The notes below the pieces were generated by a model. It was not told the origin of the DNA and searched no databases. It was given only the letters and a program-made list of their open reading frames with translations. From NCBI RefSeq assembly GCF_001427605.1, contig NZ_LMGZ01000018.1, positions 124,001 to 188,000 on the forward strand: a DNA stretch of 64,000 bases, in the 5' to 3' direction. The position numbers were made by a program, and so were the translations under genes. Position 1 is the first letter of the stretch. Each line of letters begins with the position of its first letter. Below, one piece after another: positions 54,448-64,000 of this stretch. Source of the DNA: Devosia sp. Root635 (lineage in GTDB: Bacteria; Pseudomonadota; Alphaproteobacteria; Rhizobiales; Devosiaceae).

Positions 54448-56673
54448 TTATGCAGCCTCTCCATCCATGTAGCTGGGGAACCAGCCTTCATGGGCGGCCT
54501 TGAGCGCGGCAACCGCCAGCGGCCGGGCTGCGCCCAGTTGCAAGGTGTCGCCGCCGGTATTGCCAAACCAGGGCGCGTAGATGCCCAGGGCCCCTGCTTC
54601 GGCAAGCAGAGTGTCGAGATCCGCCTCGCGGATGGTCACCAGGTAGCGCCCTTGATCCTCGCCGAAGAAGGTGACGATCGGGTCCTGGTCGTCGACCTGG
54701 TTCACGCTGGCGCCAATGCCGGAAGCAATCGCCATTTCCGCCAGCGCAACGGCAATACCGCCGTCTGAAACGTCATGGCAGGACGTGGCCACGCCAGAAC
54801 GGATCAGGCGGCGAACGAAATCGCCGACGCGGCGTTCATGCGCCAGATCGACTGGCGGAGCGGCGCCGTCGCGCCGGCCATGCAGATCGCGAAGATAGAT
54901 GGATTGGCCCAGATGCGTGCCCCAACTTGGCGGCGCGCCCACCAGCAGAATACATTCGCTGGGCCCGGCAAAGCCGATGCGGGCCATCTGCTCCCAATCG
55001 GGCAGCAGGCCGACACCACCAATGGTCGGGGTCGGCAGGATGCCGCGGCCATTGGTTTCGTTGTAGAGGCTGACATTGCCCGAAACGATGGGGAAATCCA
55101 GTGCCAGGCAGGCTTCGCCGATGCCCTTGATGGCATGGACGAGCTGGCCCATGATTTCGGGGCGTTCGGGATTGCCGAAATTGAGATTGTCGGTGGCGGC
55201 CAGCGGCTCGGCGCCGGTGGCGGTGAGGTTACGCCAGCATTCGGCCACGGCCTGCTTGCCGCCCTCATAGGGGTCGGCTTCGCAATAGCGCGGCGTCACG
55301 TCGGACGAGAAGGCCAAGCCCTTGCTGGCATGGCCCTCGACGCGGATGACGCCGGCATCGCCGCCGGGGCGCTGCAGGGAATTGCCCTGGATCAGCGTGT
55401 CATACTGCTCATAAACCCAGCGGCGCGAAGCGACATGGTGGCTGCCCATCAGCTTGAGCAGGGCATCGGCCACATCCATCTGCGGCACGTCGTCGGCGGC
55501 CAGGGGCACGGGCTTTTTCGGCTCCGTCCAGGGGCGGTCATATTCGGGGGCTTCGTCGCCCAGTTCCTTGATCGGTAGGTTGGCGACTTCCTCGCCCTGC
55601 CACTTCACCCGGAAGCGCAGGTCGTCGGTGGTGATGCCGACGGTGGCGAAATCGAGTTCCCACTTTTCGAACACAGCGCGGGCCACGGCTTCCTTTTCGG
55701 GATGCAGCACCATGAGCATGCGCTCCTGGCTTTCGCTCAACATCATCTCATAGGGCGTCATCTGCGCTTCGCGGACCGGCACCTTGTCGAGGTCCAGCTC
55801 GATGCCGAGGTCGCCCTTGGCGCCCATTTCGACGGCCGAGCAGGTCAGCCCCGCCGCGCCCATGTCCTGGATGGCGATGACGGCGCCGGTCGCCATCAGT
55901 TCGAGGCAGGCTTCAAGCAGCCGCTTTTCGGTGAAGGGGTCGCCGACCTGCACGGTCGGGCGCTTTTCCTCGATATCGTCGCCGAATTCGGCCGAGGCCA
56001 TGGTGGCGCCACCGACGCCGTCACGGCCGGTCTTGGCGCCGAGATAGACCACCGGCAGGCCCACGCCTTCGGCCTTGGAGTAGAAAATCTTGTCGGTATC
56101 GGCCAGGCCTGCCGCAAAGGCGTTGACCAGGATATTGCCGTTATAGCGCTCGTCGAATTCGACTTCGCCGCCCACTGTGGGCACGCCGAAGGCATTGCCA
56201 TAGCCGCCGATGCCGGCGACGACGCCGGAGACGAGATGGCGGGTCTTTTCATGGCCGGGCGCGCCGAAGCGCAGGGCGTTCATGGCCGCGACGGGGCGGG
56301 CACCCATGGTGAAGACGTCGCGCAGGATGCCGCCCATGCCGGTGCCGGCGCCCTGATAGGGCTCGATGAAGCTCGGATGGTTGTGCGACTCCATCTTGAA
56401 GACGATCGCCTGGCCATCGCCGATATCGACCACGCCGGCATTCTCGCCGGGGCCCTGGATGACGCGCGGACCTGACGTCGGCAGGGTCTTGAGCCACTTC
56501 TTGGATGATTTGTAGGAGCAGTGCTCGTTCCACATGGCCGAGAAGATGCCCAGCTCGGTATAGGTCGGCTGGCGGCCGATCAGGGCAACGATCTTGTCGA
56601 ACTCGTCGGGCTTGAGGCCGTGATCGGCGACGAGCTGGGGCGTGATGGCGATGTTGTTCTGATAGGAGGTCAT
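54448..56673 (-). CDS. purL: Phosphoribosylformylglycinamidine synthase subunit PurL
   Basis: Synthetase subunit of the three-part FGAM synthase (PurS-PurQ-PurL), step 4 of purine synthesis. 741 residues, the small PurL type. Motifs: [38 protein letters not shown] (ATP site), [16 protein letters not shown] and [17 protein letters not shown]. The ATG at 56673 overlaps the stop of the Pr6Pr gene (ATGA), so PurL translation is coupled to a membrane protein instead of PurQ. The frame is open upstream through that gene, in another gene's antisense logic. Confidence 0.97.
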   Translation of the reverse strand: MTSYQNNIAITPQLVADHGLKPDEFDKIVALIGRQPTYTELGIFSAMWNEHCSYKSSKKWLKTLPTSGPRVIQGPGENAGVVDIGDGQAIVFKMESHNHPSFIEPYQGAGTGMGGILRDVFTMGARPVAAMNALRFGAPGHEKTRHLVSGVVAGIGGYGNAFGVPTVGGEVEFDERYNGNILVNAFAAGLADTDKIFYSKAEGVGLPVVYLGAKTGRDGVGGATMASAEFGDDIEEKRPTVQVGDPFTEKRLLEACLELMATGAVIAIQDMGAAGLTCSAVEMGAKGDLGIELDLDKVPVREAQMTPYEMMLSESQERMLMVLHPEKEAVARAVFEKWELDFATVGITTDDLRFRVKWQGEEVANLPIKELGDEAPEYDRPWTEPKKPVPLAADDVPQMDVADALLKLMGSHHVASRRWVYEQYDTLIQGNSLQRPGGDAGVIRVEGHASKGLAFSSDVTPRYCEADPYEGGKQAVAECWRNLTATGAEPLAATDNLNFGNPERPEIMGQLVHAIKGIGEACLALDFPIVSGNVSLYNETNGRGILPTPTIGGVGLLPDWEQMARIGFAGPSECILLVGAPPSWGTHLGQSIYLRDLHGRRDGAAPPVDLAHERRVGDFVRRLIRSGVATSCHDVSDGGIAVALAEMAIASGIGASVNQVDDQDPIVTFFGEDQGRYLVTIREADLDTLLAEAGALGIYAPWFGNTGGDTLQLGAARPLAVAALKAAHEGWFPSYMDGEAA

Positions 56674-57326
56674 TGGAATGTCCGGGATGGGCGGGCCAGC
56701 AGGCGGTCGAGCGCGATGACGGCGAGGGTGAGCACGGCGAGGCCTGATGTCATGTAGACCGCGTTGAGCGCGACCTGCGGGTAGCCCAGCTTGATCGCAT
56801 TGAGAATGGGGTAGGGATATTCCTGCACCCAGGCGCCACGCGCCATGGCGTAGAGGAAATAGACCAGCGTCGGCGCCAGCATGAGGGGCAGGTTGGCCCA
56901 GCGCAGGCGGCCATGCTTCTGCGCCACCAGCCACCACAGCAGGTACAGCACCGGGCAGAGATAGTGCAGGATGATATCGGCCAGCAGAAACAGGTCGCTC
57001 AGCGCGGTGAGGAAGCGCAAGACGAAAAAGACATAGAGCGCCACCAGCGCGATATTGGCGGCCATCATGCCGCGGATGACGGGGTGGCGGAACAGTGCCA
57101 GCCCGGCGGCGGGCAGCAGCTCGGACAGGTAGATCAGCACCAGGATGATATTGGTGAGGATGGTGTAGTAGGAAAAGAAGGCGCCGAGCGAGCCAAAGAC
57201 GTCGCGGCCGCTGCCGAGCATGGCCTGCATCGAAATGGTGAATTGCAGCACGAGGCCGGCAGCGCCGAACAGCAGGCCCAGCCAGGTGAGGAGCGTCCGT
57301 GGATTGACGGGCGCGCGCAGGTTCAT
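56670..57326 (-). CDS. Pr6Pr-family membrane protein between purQ and purL
   Basis: 218 residues with six predicted membrane helices. I recognise the Pr6Pr family pattern: [41 protein letters not shown] and [19 protein letters not shown]. Function unknown. Both ends overlap purine genes: its ATG overlaps the purQ stop (TGATG) and its stop overlaps the purL start (ATGA). That makes it part of the purine operon, perhaps by insertion. Confidence 0.88.
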   Translation of the reverse strand: MNLRAPVNPRTLLTWLGLLFGAAGLVLQFTISMQAMLGSGRDVFGSLGAFFSYYTILTNIILVLIYLSELLPAAGLALFRHPVIRGMMAANIALVALYVFFVLRFLTALSDLFLLADIILHYLCPVLYLLWWLVAQKHGRLRWANLPLMLAPTLVYFLYAMARGAWVQEYPYPILNAIKLGYPQVALNAVYMTSGLAVLTLAVIALDRLLARPSRTFQ

Positions 57327-57994
57327 CAGGCGGCCTGGCCGAGCAGGCCCGAAAACAGGGCCCGTCCATCGTCGCCGCCATGCGCGGCTTCGATCAGGTT
57401 TTCCGGGTGAGGCATCAGGCCGAGCACGTTCTTCTGTTCGTTGAAGATGCCGGCAATGTCGTTGATCGAGCCGTTCGGATTGGTGCCCTCGGCATAGCGG
57501 AAGGCGACCTGGCCATTGCCTTCAAGGCGGGCGATGGTTTCGGCATCGGCGAAGTAATTGCCATCGTGGTGGGCGACAGGGCAGCGGAACACCTGGCCCT
57601 GCGTGTAGCCACGGGTGAAAGCGGTGGCGGCATTCGCCACTTCGAGCTTGACCTCGCGGCAGACGAATTTGAGGCTCATGTTGCGCATCAGCGCGCCGGG
57701 CAGGAGACCGGCTTCGATGAGGATCTGGAAGCCGTTGCAGACCCCGAGCACCTTGACGCCTTTGGCGGCCCGCTCACGCACCTTGTCCATGATGGGCGAG
57801 CGCGCGGCGATGGCGCCGCAGCGCAGGTAATCGCCGTAGGAAAAGCCGCCGGGAATGACGATGAGATCGACATCGGGCAGGTCGGCATCCTGATGCCAGA
57901 CCGATACGGGGGCGGTGCCGGAAACCTTGGTCAGCGCCGCGATCATGTCGCGGTCGCGATTGAGACCGGGAAAGACGATGACTGCGGATTTCAT
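57326..57994 (-). CDS. purQ: PurQ, glutaminase subunit of FGAM synthase
   Basis: Class I glutamine amidotransferase that supplies ammonia to PurL. 222 residues from the ATG at 57994. Nucleophile Cys86 in GVCNGFQIL, His/Glu in MPHPENLIE, and [18 protein letters not shown] are present. Next to a terminator upstream (58056-58080), so purQ-Pr6Pr-purL must have a promoter in 57995-58055 or readthrough. Confidence 0.97.
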   Translation of the reverse strand: MKSAVIVFPGLNRDRDMIAALTKVSGTAPVSVWHQDADLPDVDLIVIPGGFSYGDYLRCGAIAARSPIMDKVRERAAKGVKVLGVCNGFQILIEAGLLPGALMRNMSLKFVCREVKLEVANAATAFTRGYTQGQVFRCPVAHHDGNYFADAETIARLEGNGQVAFRYAEGTNPNGSINDIAGIFNEQKNVLGLMPHPENLIEAAHGGDDGRALFSGLLGQAA

Positions 57995-58055
57995 CGGCTG
58001 GTCCTCGCTATGGGGGGTGCGAGGCCCTTGTGCTGAGTCTTGTGACAAAAGGCAA

Positions 58056-58080
58056 GGGCCGGGATTGCATATCCCGGCCC
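58056..58080 (-). terminator. Terminator after the acyltransferase gene
   Basis: Perfect 10-base stem GGGCCGGGAT / ATCCCGGCCC with a five-base loop; leftwards it is followed by TTGCCTTTTG. It separates the surface island from purQ. Confidence 0.8.
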
Positions 58081-58102
58081 CGCGCAGCGTGTTCTGTTTC
58101 GC

Positions 58103-59170
58103 CTACTCGGCCGGCGCCGCTACGACACGCGGGCGGCTGGTGCCGGGCAGATGGGCCCAGTCGGGGCGCTCGAACAGGAAGCGGCCGAAGCCGATGCGCT
58201 GCACGATCCAGTAAAGCACCAGCGGCGAGACGATGGAGATCGCCATGATGGCGAGGCTGAGGATGGTCGGTTCATCCACGCCCAGCTTGATGAGCAGGGT
58301 GCGGGAAATGCCCATGGGCAGCACGAAGGCGACATAGATCACCAGCGACTTCGACCCCATCCAGCGCAGCCAGTCCATGAATGGCAGGCGGGTGAGCAGG
58401 GCGGCGAGGACGCAGAGCGCAGCCGTGCCCACCAGCGCCAGCACAAGATGCGCGCCCGGCAGGCCGGCAAGCCCCATGACCGGGTGGATGGGGTGCATTT
58501 CAAAGCCGGGTGAGAAGACCAAAGCCGCGTTGAGGCCGGCCCAGACCAGCAGGCCGACCAGGGCGAAGGCGACGTGGTCGCCGGCCCAGCCCGCCAAGCG
58601 GAACAGATGCGGGGCCAGCACGTAGCCGGAATAAAAGAACACGAAATATTCGGCGAATTGGTCGACCAGATAGCTGCCAGTCTCGATGGTGGCCATCTGC
58701 AGGATGGCGGCAATGGCGAAGACCACCCATTTCGGCGCGCTGAGATCGGCCAGCAGCTTGGTGACGGCGCTGACCACGGCCAGCATGTAGATGAACCACA
58801 GCACGCCATAGGGCTGGATCACGGCCCAGGCGATCTGCTCTATGGCGCCGACTGGATCGGTGGCCAAGAGGCCGACCTTGAAGACGATATGGATCAGCGC
58901 CCAGAGCACGTAGAAATAGAGATAGTGGACGACGCGGCGGTCGGCATAGGCGGACCAGGTCCGGCCGATCACCTGCGACAGGAACAGGCCCGAGATCAGG
59001 AAGAATTCGGGCATGCGGAACGGGGTGGCAAAGGCGATGGCCCAATGCAGCGCACCGACGCCGCCGGTGTCTTCGCCGACGCTGGAGGCCGCATACATCA
59101 TGACCACGAGGAAGATGGACAGGCCCTTGGCCATATCCACCCAATCGAGACGGTTGGTGGCTTGAGACAT
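58103..59170 (-). CDS. Membrane acyltransferase (acyltransferase 3 family)
   Basis: 355 residues with about ten membrane helices. The family start is clear: RLDWVDMAKGLSIFLVVMMY, then FRMPEFFLISGLFLSQVIGR. These enzymes O-acetylate or succinylate extracellular polysaccharide, LPS or small molecules. It is the last gene of the surface island between purS and purQ. A perfect 17-base palindrome lies upstream (59244-59260). Confidence 0.9.
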   Translation of the reverse strand: MSQATNRLDWVDMAKGLSIFLVVMMYAASSVGEDTGGVGALHWAIAFATPFRMPEFFLISGLFLSQVIGRTWSAYADRRVVHYLYFYVLWALIHIVFKVGLLATDPVGAIEQIAWAVIQPYGVLWFIYMLAVVSAVTKLLADLSAPKWVVFAIAAILQMATIETGSYLVDQFAEYFVFFYSGYVLAPHLFRLAGWAGDHVAFALVGLLVWAGLNAALVFSPGFEMHPIHPVMGLAGLPGAHLVLALVGTAALCVLAALLTRLPFMDWLRWMGSKSLVIYVAFVLPMGISRTLLIKLGVDEPTILSLAIMAISIVSPLVLYWIVQRIGFGRFLFERPDWAHLPGTSRPRVVAAPAE

Positions 59171-59243
59171 TTCGCGCTCCCGACATTTGGCGCGCATGAT
59201 ACTGCCGTCAGGTGCGCCAGAGGCTAATGACTTGCCGACAGGC

Positions 59244-59260
59244 TTAAGCAAATTGCTTAA
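59244..59260. promoter_or_regulatory. Perfect palindrome TTAAGCAA-A-TTGCTTAA
   Basis: 17-base inverted repeat in the 115-base AT-rich gap before the acyltransferase gene. AT content and symmetry suggest a regulator site; the TTAA halves are nine bases apart, not the seven needed for CtrA. Confidence 0.5.
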
Positions 59261-59285
59261 CTGGTAAGAATTTAGCTAAGGGCGC

Positions 59286-60662
59286 TCACTCAATGCGCCA
59301 GGCTTCCATCTCGCCATTGTCGATATTGCTCTTTGCAGCAAGAAACGTGCCCTGCATGCCGTTTTCCTCGAGTAGATCGAGGATCACCTCGCAGTCCGTG
59401 CAGAGTAGCCAATAAGGGCGACGCACCTCGAGAACGCGCTTGTCAATGGTGCGTGCTTTCCAGGTGCGCCAGTTGATCGGGCCGAGTGTTTCGCCAGTAT
59501 TGCCGCTGATGAATTGGATGTCTTCGTCGGCGGCCGTTGCCAGACCGACCAGATCCGGCCAGGCCACCAACTGGGCTTCCGGTCGGAAATCCGGGCCGGC
59601 ATCGGCGCTGACGACGGCGTAGAGATTGGGCTGCAACCAGACCGGATGGCTCAGCCGTTCAACGATTGCCCATGCGCCAACGACGGTTTGTGGCGCCAGA
59701 ATGGCCAGCATGACCCAGCGCCGAGCCTTCGGTCCGGCCCAGACATAGGCCATCAGGCACAGCATGGTCATAAAGGCGAAGTGCCACGGATAGAGGTCGT
59801 ATACCCGCGAGGTCGCTACCGCGAAGGTCACCAGCAGGGCCAGGAGGGCGGCCAGCACGCCCGGTTTGGCCCAGAAACCGTAGACCAGCAAAGCCAGGGT
59901 AACGAAAGCCGTGAGGGGGACGCGGAGGGCAGCGAACATACCCAGCCAACCCAGATTGCCTAACGTGCCGGCGATGACATTGTCCACTGGCTGATCGACT
60001 GCGGAATTGCCGAGACCCGAGAGGACCGCGCTGACACCAAAGGCTGCAGCCAGGACGGCGGGCGGGATCAGGTGGCTCAGTTTTGTGCCCTTCCGCCACT
60101 GCCAGATCAGGAAGAAAGCAAACAGGAAGCCAGCAAAGAAATGAAAGCCGCAGGCGATAGCCAGGCACCAGGTCGCCGCAATCGGTCGCCCGTTGCGATC
60201 GAGTAGCAGGGCGGAGAGCATGGCCGTAAAGACCAGGCCATAGGGCCGAAAATGATAGCCCCAGAACTGGAGGACGACGAAGGAGAACAGAACCAGCGTC
60301 AGCAGGACGACGTCGCTCCGGAAAAGGCGCGACAACAGCCAGGCGTTGACCAGCGCCACAATTGGCATCAGCAGGCGCGCCTGCGAGAAATCAAGCACGA
60401 GCGACAGCGCACGCAACAGCCAGAACCAGAGGGGTGGGTGGCCCTCGCTCGGGATGACCAGGAAGTCGAGGGACCTGGACAGAGATTTGGCCACCAGCCA
60501 GCCCTGAGCCTCGTCGATCCATGGATCGTGCATGGCAAACATGACGAGTTGCAGCGCGCAATAAAGCCCAACAACAATCAAGACCGCCAATCGGCTCTTG
60601 CCTAGTGGTGTCGACGCCGTGGCCTGTGCGGTCAGGGACTCAGGCGATGCGGCGGGGAACAA
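59286..60662 (-). CDS. Membrane glycosyltransferase, GT39/GT83-like
   Basis: About 458 residues with ten or more membrane helices. The first periplasmic loop has [11 protein letters not shown] and [15 protein letters not shown], the acidic motif of lipid-linked-sugar glycosyltransferases (GT-C fold). I suggest the TTG at 60662, which has AGGA about five bases upstream and keeps the first helix; the gene then overlaps the upstream FAD gene by 23 bases. No ATG is available before helix 1. The C-terminal periplasmic domain (about residues 350-458) contains a CTDCEV pair. Target unknown. Confidence 0.75.
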   Translation of the reverse strand: MFPAASPESLTAQATASTPLGKSRLAVLIVVGLYCALQLVMFAMHDPWIDEAQGWLVAKSLSRSLDFLVIPSEGHPPLWFWLLRALSLVLDFSQARLLMPIVALVNAWLLSRLFRSDVVLLTLVLFSFVVLQFWGYHFRPYGLVFTAMLSALLLDRNGRPIAATWCLAIACGFHFFAGFLFAFFLIWQWRKGTKLSHLIPPAVLAAAFGVSAVLSGLGNSAVDQPVDNVIAGTLGNLGWLGMFAALRVPLTAFVTLALLVYGFWAKPGVLAALLALLVTFAVATSRVYDLYPWHFAFMTMLCLMAYVWAGPKARRWVMLAILAPQTVVGAWAIVERLSHPVWLQPNLYAVVSADAGPDFRPEAQLVAWPDLVGLATAADEDIQFISGNTGETLGPINWRTWKARTIDKRVLEVRRPYWLLCTDCEVILDLLEENGMQGTFLAAKSNIDNGEMEAWRIE

Positions 60663-62124
60663 GGCGTTCCTCGATCTTGTCGGCGCCGGCTTCGCCGCCC
60701 TCGTGGTATTCGGCATCCTCGTTGACAGTCCACACATCGTGGACACGGGTTCCGGCGATGATATTCTTCGCGGTCAGCATGCCGGTCATCATGGCATGGT
60801 CCTGGTTGTTGTATTTGTGCATGCCGTTGCGGCCCGCCAGGTGCAGGTTGGTGAACTGGCCTTCGAGGCCTTCGGTGATGGTATCGACGTTCATCTTGTA
60901 GGTGTCGTCATAGACCGGATAGGCCTTGGGCTGGCGGACGACCGAGCCGTCGATGATGTCTTCGGGCCGGGCGAGACCCAGCTTGCCGATTTCCATTCTG
61001 GCGCGGGCGATCAGGTCGGCATCGGCCATGTCCCAGGTGTCGTCACCTGCATTGCAGAAATATTCCATGCCGTAGCAGGCGGTGTCGGGATCAGGCACCA
61101 TGTCGGGCGACCACGACTTGAAGTTCTGGATGCGGCCGACCTTGACGCTGGGATCGTGGATATAGATCCAGTTGTCGCCGAAGCTTTCCTTGCCGCGGGT
61201 GATCAGCCCGATGATGAGGAAGTCGCGATAGCGCAGGCCCGACGCGGCGGCGGCAACGGCCTTGTCCTTGTCGGCGCCCAGCATCTTGACCAGTTCGTTG
61301 ATGGCGGCCGTCGAAACCAGGTGGTCGGCGGTGACCTTGGTCTCCTTGCCGCTTGCATCGGTCACGATGGCGACCCACTGGCCGGTGCCTTCGTGCTGGC
61401 TGATGGCGGTGATGGTGGAGCCCATCATGATCTTGCCGCCGCGTTCGACGATGCGGTCGCGGGCGCGCTCCCATATCTGGCCGGGGCCGAGGCGGGGATA
61501 GCGGAAGGAATTGATGAGGGTCTTGATGACCGCGTCATTGCCCTTGGGCTTGCTGCCGATGCCGAAGCTCTGGATGATCGCCTGGTAGAGGTTGAGCCCC
61601 TTGATGCGCTGGGCGGCCCAATCGGCTGATATCTCGGAGCAATCCATGCCCCACACCTTCTCGGTGTAGGTCTTGAAGAAGATCTGGAACAGCCGGCGGC
61701 CGAAATTATTGACAACCCACTGCTCGAAGCTAGCCACCTGGGGGTAGGGTCGGGCTTTCGCCCAGGCGTAGGACATGACGCAGCGCAGTGCTTCGACAGG
61801 GCCGAGCTTGCTGAGCGCATCGCCGGCGCGCAGCGGATAGTCGAATAGCTTGCCGTTATAGTAGATGCGGCTGGACCGCGGGCGCTGCAGCATCTCGTCG
61901 CCCATCACTTCGGTCCACCAGGCCTCGACCTCGGCGCTTTTCGAGAAGAAGCGGTGCCCGCCGATATCGAAGCGATAGCCCTTGTAGCTCACGGTCCGCG
62001 AAATGCCGCCGACATAGACCGGGTCGCGCTCGACGATCGCGACGCTGCGGCCCGCTTTGGTCAGCTCATAGGCTGCGGTCAGCCCTGCCGGACCCGCGCC
62101 GATGATGAGGGTTTCGACATGCAT
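60640..62124 (-). CDS. FAD-dependent oxidoreductase, UDP-galactopyranose mutase/HemY-like
   Basis: 494 residues. FAD-binding [13 protein letters not shown] near the N-terminus, [20 protein letters not shown] (second FAD motif), and [37 protein letters not shown] at the end. This is the amine-oxidase-like group near UDP-galactopyranose mutases and often lies with GtrA and polyprenol glycosyltransferase genes. Probably modifies a nucleotide- or lipid-linked sugar for the surface. Start overlaps the gtrA stop (TGATG). Confidence 0.88.
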   Translation of the reverse strand: MHVETLIIGAGPAGLTAAYELTKAGRSVAIVERDPVYVGGISRTVSYKGYRFDIGGHRFFSKSAEVEAWWTEVMGDEMLQRPRSSRIYYNGKLFDYPLRAGDALSKLGPVEALRCVMSYAWAKARPYPQVASFEQWVVNNFGRRLFQIFFKTYTEKVWGMDCSEISADWAAQRIKGLNLYQAIIQSFGIGSKPKGNDAVIKTLINSFRYPRLGPGQIWERARDRIVERGGKIMMGSTITAISQHEGTGQWVAIVTDASGKETKVTADHLVSTAAINELVKMLGADKDKAVAAAASGLRYRDFLIIGLITRGKESFGDNWIYIHDPSVKVGRIQNFKSWSPDMVPDPDTACYGMEYFCNAGDDTWDMADADLIARARMEIGKLGLARPEDIIDGSVVRQPKAYPVYDDTYKMNVDTITEGLEGQFTNLHLAGRNGMHKYNNQDHAMMTGMLTAKNIIAGTRVHDVWTVNEDAEYHEGGEAGADKIEERLVPRRIA

Positions 62125-62594
62125 CAGGGGACCACCGTTCTGCGGCTGGCAAGCCAGTTGAAAAGGCCCCCCGCGAAGGAAACATGCTTGTGGGCGAGGA
62201 ACGAATAGATGGTGACGATGCCGATGGCACCCAGATGGGCAAGCCGCTCGGCCGCTGCGCCGACGGGCAGCATGCCGAGCCAGTTGGCCAAAGCAGGCAG
62301 GGCGAACAATGCGACCAGCGCGTAGGCCACGGCCAGGCGCAGCGCGAGCGTCGTCAGGGAAACCAGTACGAAGCTGGTGAATTGCTGGTGGGCTGGGCGC
62401 TCATCGACGGTAAAGACGAAGCGGCGGGAGAGCCCGAAATTGACGCACATGCCGGCGAAGGCGCCCAGGGCGATGGTCGCGGCAAAGAAAACCGGCTGAT
62501 GTAGCAGGTCGAGCGACAGCAAAAACTGGACCAGCGCGATATCGAGGCAGGTCGCAGCGCCGGCGGTCAGCAGGTATCGCGCAAATGAAAGCAA
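62124..62594 (-). CDS. GtrA-family membrane protein
   Basis: 156 residues with four membrane helices, typical of GtrA flippase-like proteins that move undecaprenyl-linked glucose: [34 protein letters not shown], and [20 protein letters not shown]. Only a TTG at 62594 gives a start, with no good ribosome site. The frame is open for another 16 codons upstream, with charged sequence (EEEQSFLESARRFF) up to a TAG, but without any start codon, so the true start is unclear. First gene of the surface island. Confidence 0.78.
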   Translation of the reverse strand: MLSFARYLLTAGAATCLDIALVQFLLSLDLLHQPVFFAATIALGAFAGMCVNFGLSRRFVFTVDERPAHQQFTSFVLVSLTTLALRLAVAYALVALFALPALANWLGMLPVGAAAERLAHLGAIGIVTIYSFLAHKHVSFAGGLFNWLASRRTVVP

Positions 62595-62703
62595 GAAAAA
62601 CCGCCGGGCCGATTCGAGAAAGGATTGTTCTTCCTCGGAAATCTAGCCCGCAACGGCTTAACAAAAAGTCATTTTGACCGTCGCAGAAGCGACATGATGG
62701 CCC
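62595..62703. promoter_or_regulatory. Probable promoter region of the gtrA island
   Basis: 109 bases between a small membrane-protein gene and gtrA, AT-richer than its surroundings (for example TTAACAAAAAGTCATTTTGACCG). No clear consensus promoter seen. Confidence 0.35.
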
Positions 62704-62823
62704 TTAGACGGGAACCGAGGCATAGGCCGCGAAAAGCAGGCCGAGGGTAGCGAAGAACATGACCGAGAGCGAGATGGTTTTGAGCATGGCAGAAGGGTCC
62801 TGCGCCGGGGCATGGCGCGACAT
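62704..62823 (-). CDS. Small membrane protein (39 residues) downstream of purS
   Basis: ATG at 62823 to TAA, 39 residues: a polar start with basic residues, then one hydrophobic helix (about residues 17-36: ISLSVMFFATLGLLFAAYAS). An internal ATG at residue 13 with AGGA ten bases upstream is an alternative start. It lies 19 bases after purS. Clean hydropathy and correct orientation support it; no family recognised. Confidence 0.5.
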   Translation of the reverse strand: MSRHAPAQDPSAMLKTISLSVMFFATLGLLFAAYASVPV

Positions 62824-62842
62824 AAGTTATCGCCCAGAGGCG

Positions 62843-63085
62843 TTAATTTGAGATTTCGACCGCGTAGTTTTCGATCACGGTATTGGCCAGCAGCTTTTCA
62901 CACATGCTGTTGAGTTGAGAACGCGCCGCCTCGATGTCGGTTCCGTCGAGGACCAGGTCGAAGACCTTGCCCTGTCGCACGGATGCAACACCGGCAAAGG
63001 CAAGGCTGCGAAGCGAACCTTCGATGGCCTGACCCTGGGGGTCAAGCACGCCGGCCTTGAGGGTGACGGTGACGCGCGCTTTCAT
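62843..63085 (-). CDS. purS: PurS, FGAM synthase small subunit
   Basis: 80-residue PurS, which joins PurQ and PurL for ammonia channelling. Features: KARVTVTLKAGVLDPQGQAI, EGSLRSLAFAGVASVRQGKV and the C-terminal MCEKLLANTVIENYAVEI. The ATG at 63085 with AGGG upstream is preferred; another ATG lies two codons earlier. Nine bases after purC. The next purine gene purQ is separated by almost 5 kb. Confidence 0.95.
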   Translation of the reverse strand: MKARVTVTLKAGVLDPQGQAIEGSLRSLAFAGVASVRQGKVFDLVLDGTDIEAARSQLNSMCEKLLANTVIENYAVEISN

Positions 63086-63094
63086 GGCCATACC

Positions 63095-63859
63095 CTACTG
63101 CACGAGACGCGGACCGGTGGTCAGCGCATTGTCGGTTTCGACCAGGATGCCCAGGCGCTGGGCGACTTCGCGATAGTTCTCGATGAGACCGCCGAGGTTT
63201 TCGCGGAAGCGGTCCTTGTCCATCTTGTTGCGGGTCTTGATGTCCCACAGACGGCAGCTATCGGGGCTGATCTCGTCGGCCAGCACGATGCGCATCAGGT
63301 CGCCCTCGTAGAGGCGGCCGCATTCGATCTTGAAATCGACGAGCTGGATGCCGACGCCCATGAACAGGCCGGTCAGGAAGTCGTTGACGCGGATGGCCAG
63401 GCTCATGATGTCGTCGAGCTCGGCCGGCGTGGCCCAGCCGAAGGCGGTGATGTGCTCTTCGCTGACCATGGGGTCATGCAGGGCATCATCCTTGTAGCAG
63501 AATTCGATGATCGAGCGCGGAAGCTGGGTGCCCGGCTCGAGGCCGAGGCGCTTGACCAGCGAGCCGGCGGCATAGTTGCGCACGATGATCTCGAGCGGGA
63601 TGATCTCGACTTCCTTGATGAGCTGCTCGCGCATGTTGATGCGGCGGAGGAAGTGAGTCGGGATGCCCAGGCCGTTGAGCTTGGTGAAGACGAACTCGGA
63701 AATCCGGTTGTTGAGCACGCCCTTGCCATCGATGATTTCGTGGCGCGCGCCGTCCCCGGCGGTTGTATCGTCCTTGAAATACTGAACCAGAGTGCCCGGC
63801 TCAGGACCTTCGAACAGGATCTTGGCCTTGCCCTCGTAGATTTTGCGACGACGGTTCAT
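63095..63859 (-). CDS. purC: PurC, SAICAR synthetase
   Basis: Enzyme of step 7 (bacterial numbering) of purine synthesis that joins aspartate to CAIR. 254 residues from the ATG at 63859: [40 protein letters not shown] and [32 protein letters not shown]. The frame remains open 39 codons upstream, but purC proteins start near [10 protein letters not shown]. First gene of purC-purS. Nothing else is recognised in 63860-64000. Confidence 0.97.
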   Translation of the reverse strand: MNRRRKIYEGKAKILFEGPEPGTLVQYFKDDTTAGDGARHEIIDGKGVLNNRISEFVFTKLNGLGIPTHFLRRINMREQLIKEVEIIPLEIIVRNYAAGSLVKRLGLEPGTQLPRSIIEFCYKDDALHDPMVSEEHITAFGWATPAELDDIMSLAIRVNDFLTGLFMGVGIQLVDFKIECGRLYEGDLMRIVLADEISPDSCRLWDIKTRNKMDKDRFRENLGGLIENYREVAQRLGILVETDNALTTGPRLVQ

Positions 63860-64000
63860 TGGGAATCCGGGACCGTTGGAAGAGGGAGAATTTGGCCGCT
63901 TCATGCGCCAGAAGTGAGCAAAAAGGCAAGCTCTTTTGCATGACGGACCTGGATGGCCGCCCACGACGCCGTGCATAAGGTCGCAGCGCCCCCGATGCCG

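Noticed and set aside
59244-59260. CtrA box before the acyltransferase
   Set aside because: The TTAA halves are nine bases apart instead of seven, and the sequence is a perfect palindrome.
63860-64000. N-terminal extension of purC or a further gene at the right end
   Set aside because: The frame is open but lacks PurC homology before [10 protein letters not shown] and has no ribosome site; nothing else was recognisable.

Overview
The window looks like chromosome of a free-living member of the Hyphomicrobiales (Rhizobiales), most likely Devosia or a close relative. This is inferred from high GC content, a CckA-type kinase beside a flagellar cluster that carries CtrA-like boxes, alphaproteobacterial proteins such as MotE, a DUF6468-type protein and GguC, a recA promoter with an alphaproteobacterial SOS box (GAAC-N7-GAAC), and several families of palindromic intergenic repeats typical of the order. 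No phage, insertion sequence, CRISPR array, tRNA or rRNA was seen.

Layout. (1) 1-15356 is a flagellar cluster in blocks that diverge from two promoter regions: flgF-flgG-flgA-flgH leftwards against fliL-fliM-DUF6468-motE and a 1111-residue periplasmic TPR protein rightwards; then fliO-fliP-hypothetical leftwards against flgB-flgC-fliE-fliQ-fliR-flhB rightwards. Three TTAA-N7-TTAA-like sites lie upstream of these blocks, and cckA (15649-18222), the top kinase of the CtrA pathway, follows flhB. (2) 18223-21868 has a 480-base repeat-rich gap, an ArsR/SRPBCC/small membrane protein operon, and two sugar-catabolism genes (aldo/keto reductase, GguC). (3) recA and alaS, then two EamA transporters and a glycerophosphodiesterase. 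(4) A cobalamin riboswitch drives a corrinoid-type ABC importer (ATPase, binding protein, permease); between riboswitch and ATPase lies an unusual leader with a short ORF and two hairpins. (5) A secreted VWA protein, a GIN-domain protein, icd, a MarR regulator with a FabF-like synthase, TfoX-like and GFA proteins, two GNATs, trmJ, an MFS transporter, rpsD with a structured leader, sbmA/bacA, ttcA, an inositol-phosphatase-like gene, a second ArsR/SRPBCC pair, a clpP flanked by two copies of the same repeat, and two MFS transporters. (6) 51664-63859, all leftward, is the purine block purC-purS-(island)-purQ-Pr6Pr-purL followed by bolA, DUF6665-like, HIT, HAD and grxD.

The most interesting points are the cobalamin leader, where a short ORF could relay riboswitch state to the ATPase start; the CtrA boxes and a shared palindrome at both divergent flagellar promoters; the hairpin that covers the flhB start; the four-gene cell-surface island and a Pr6Pr membrane gene placed inside the purine operon; two small membrane-protein genes (58 and 39 residues); and the multi-hairpin rpsD leader. 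Gene assignments rest on recognised motifs and context; no database search was possible.
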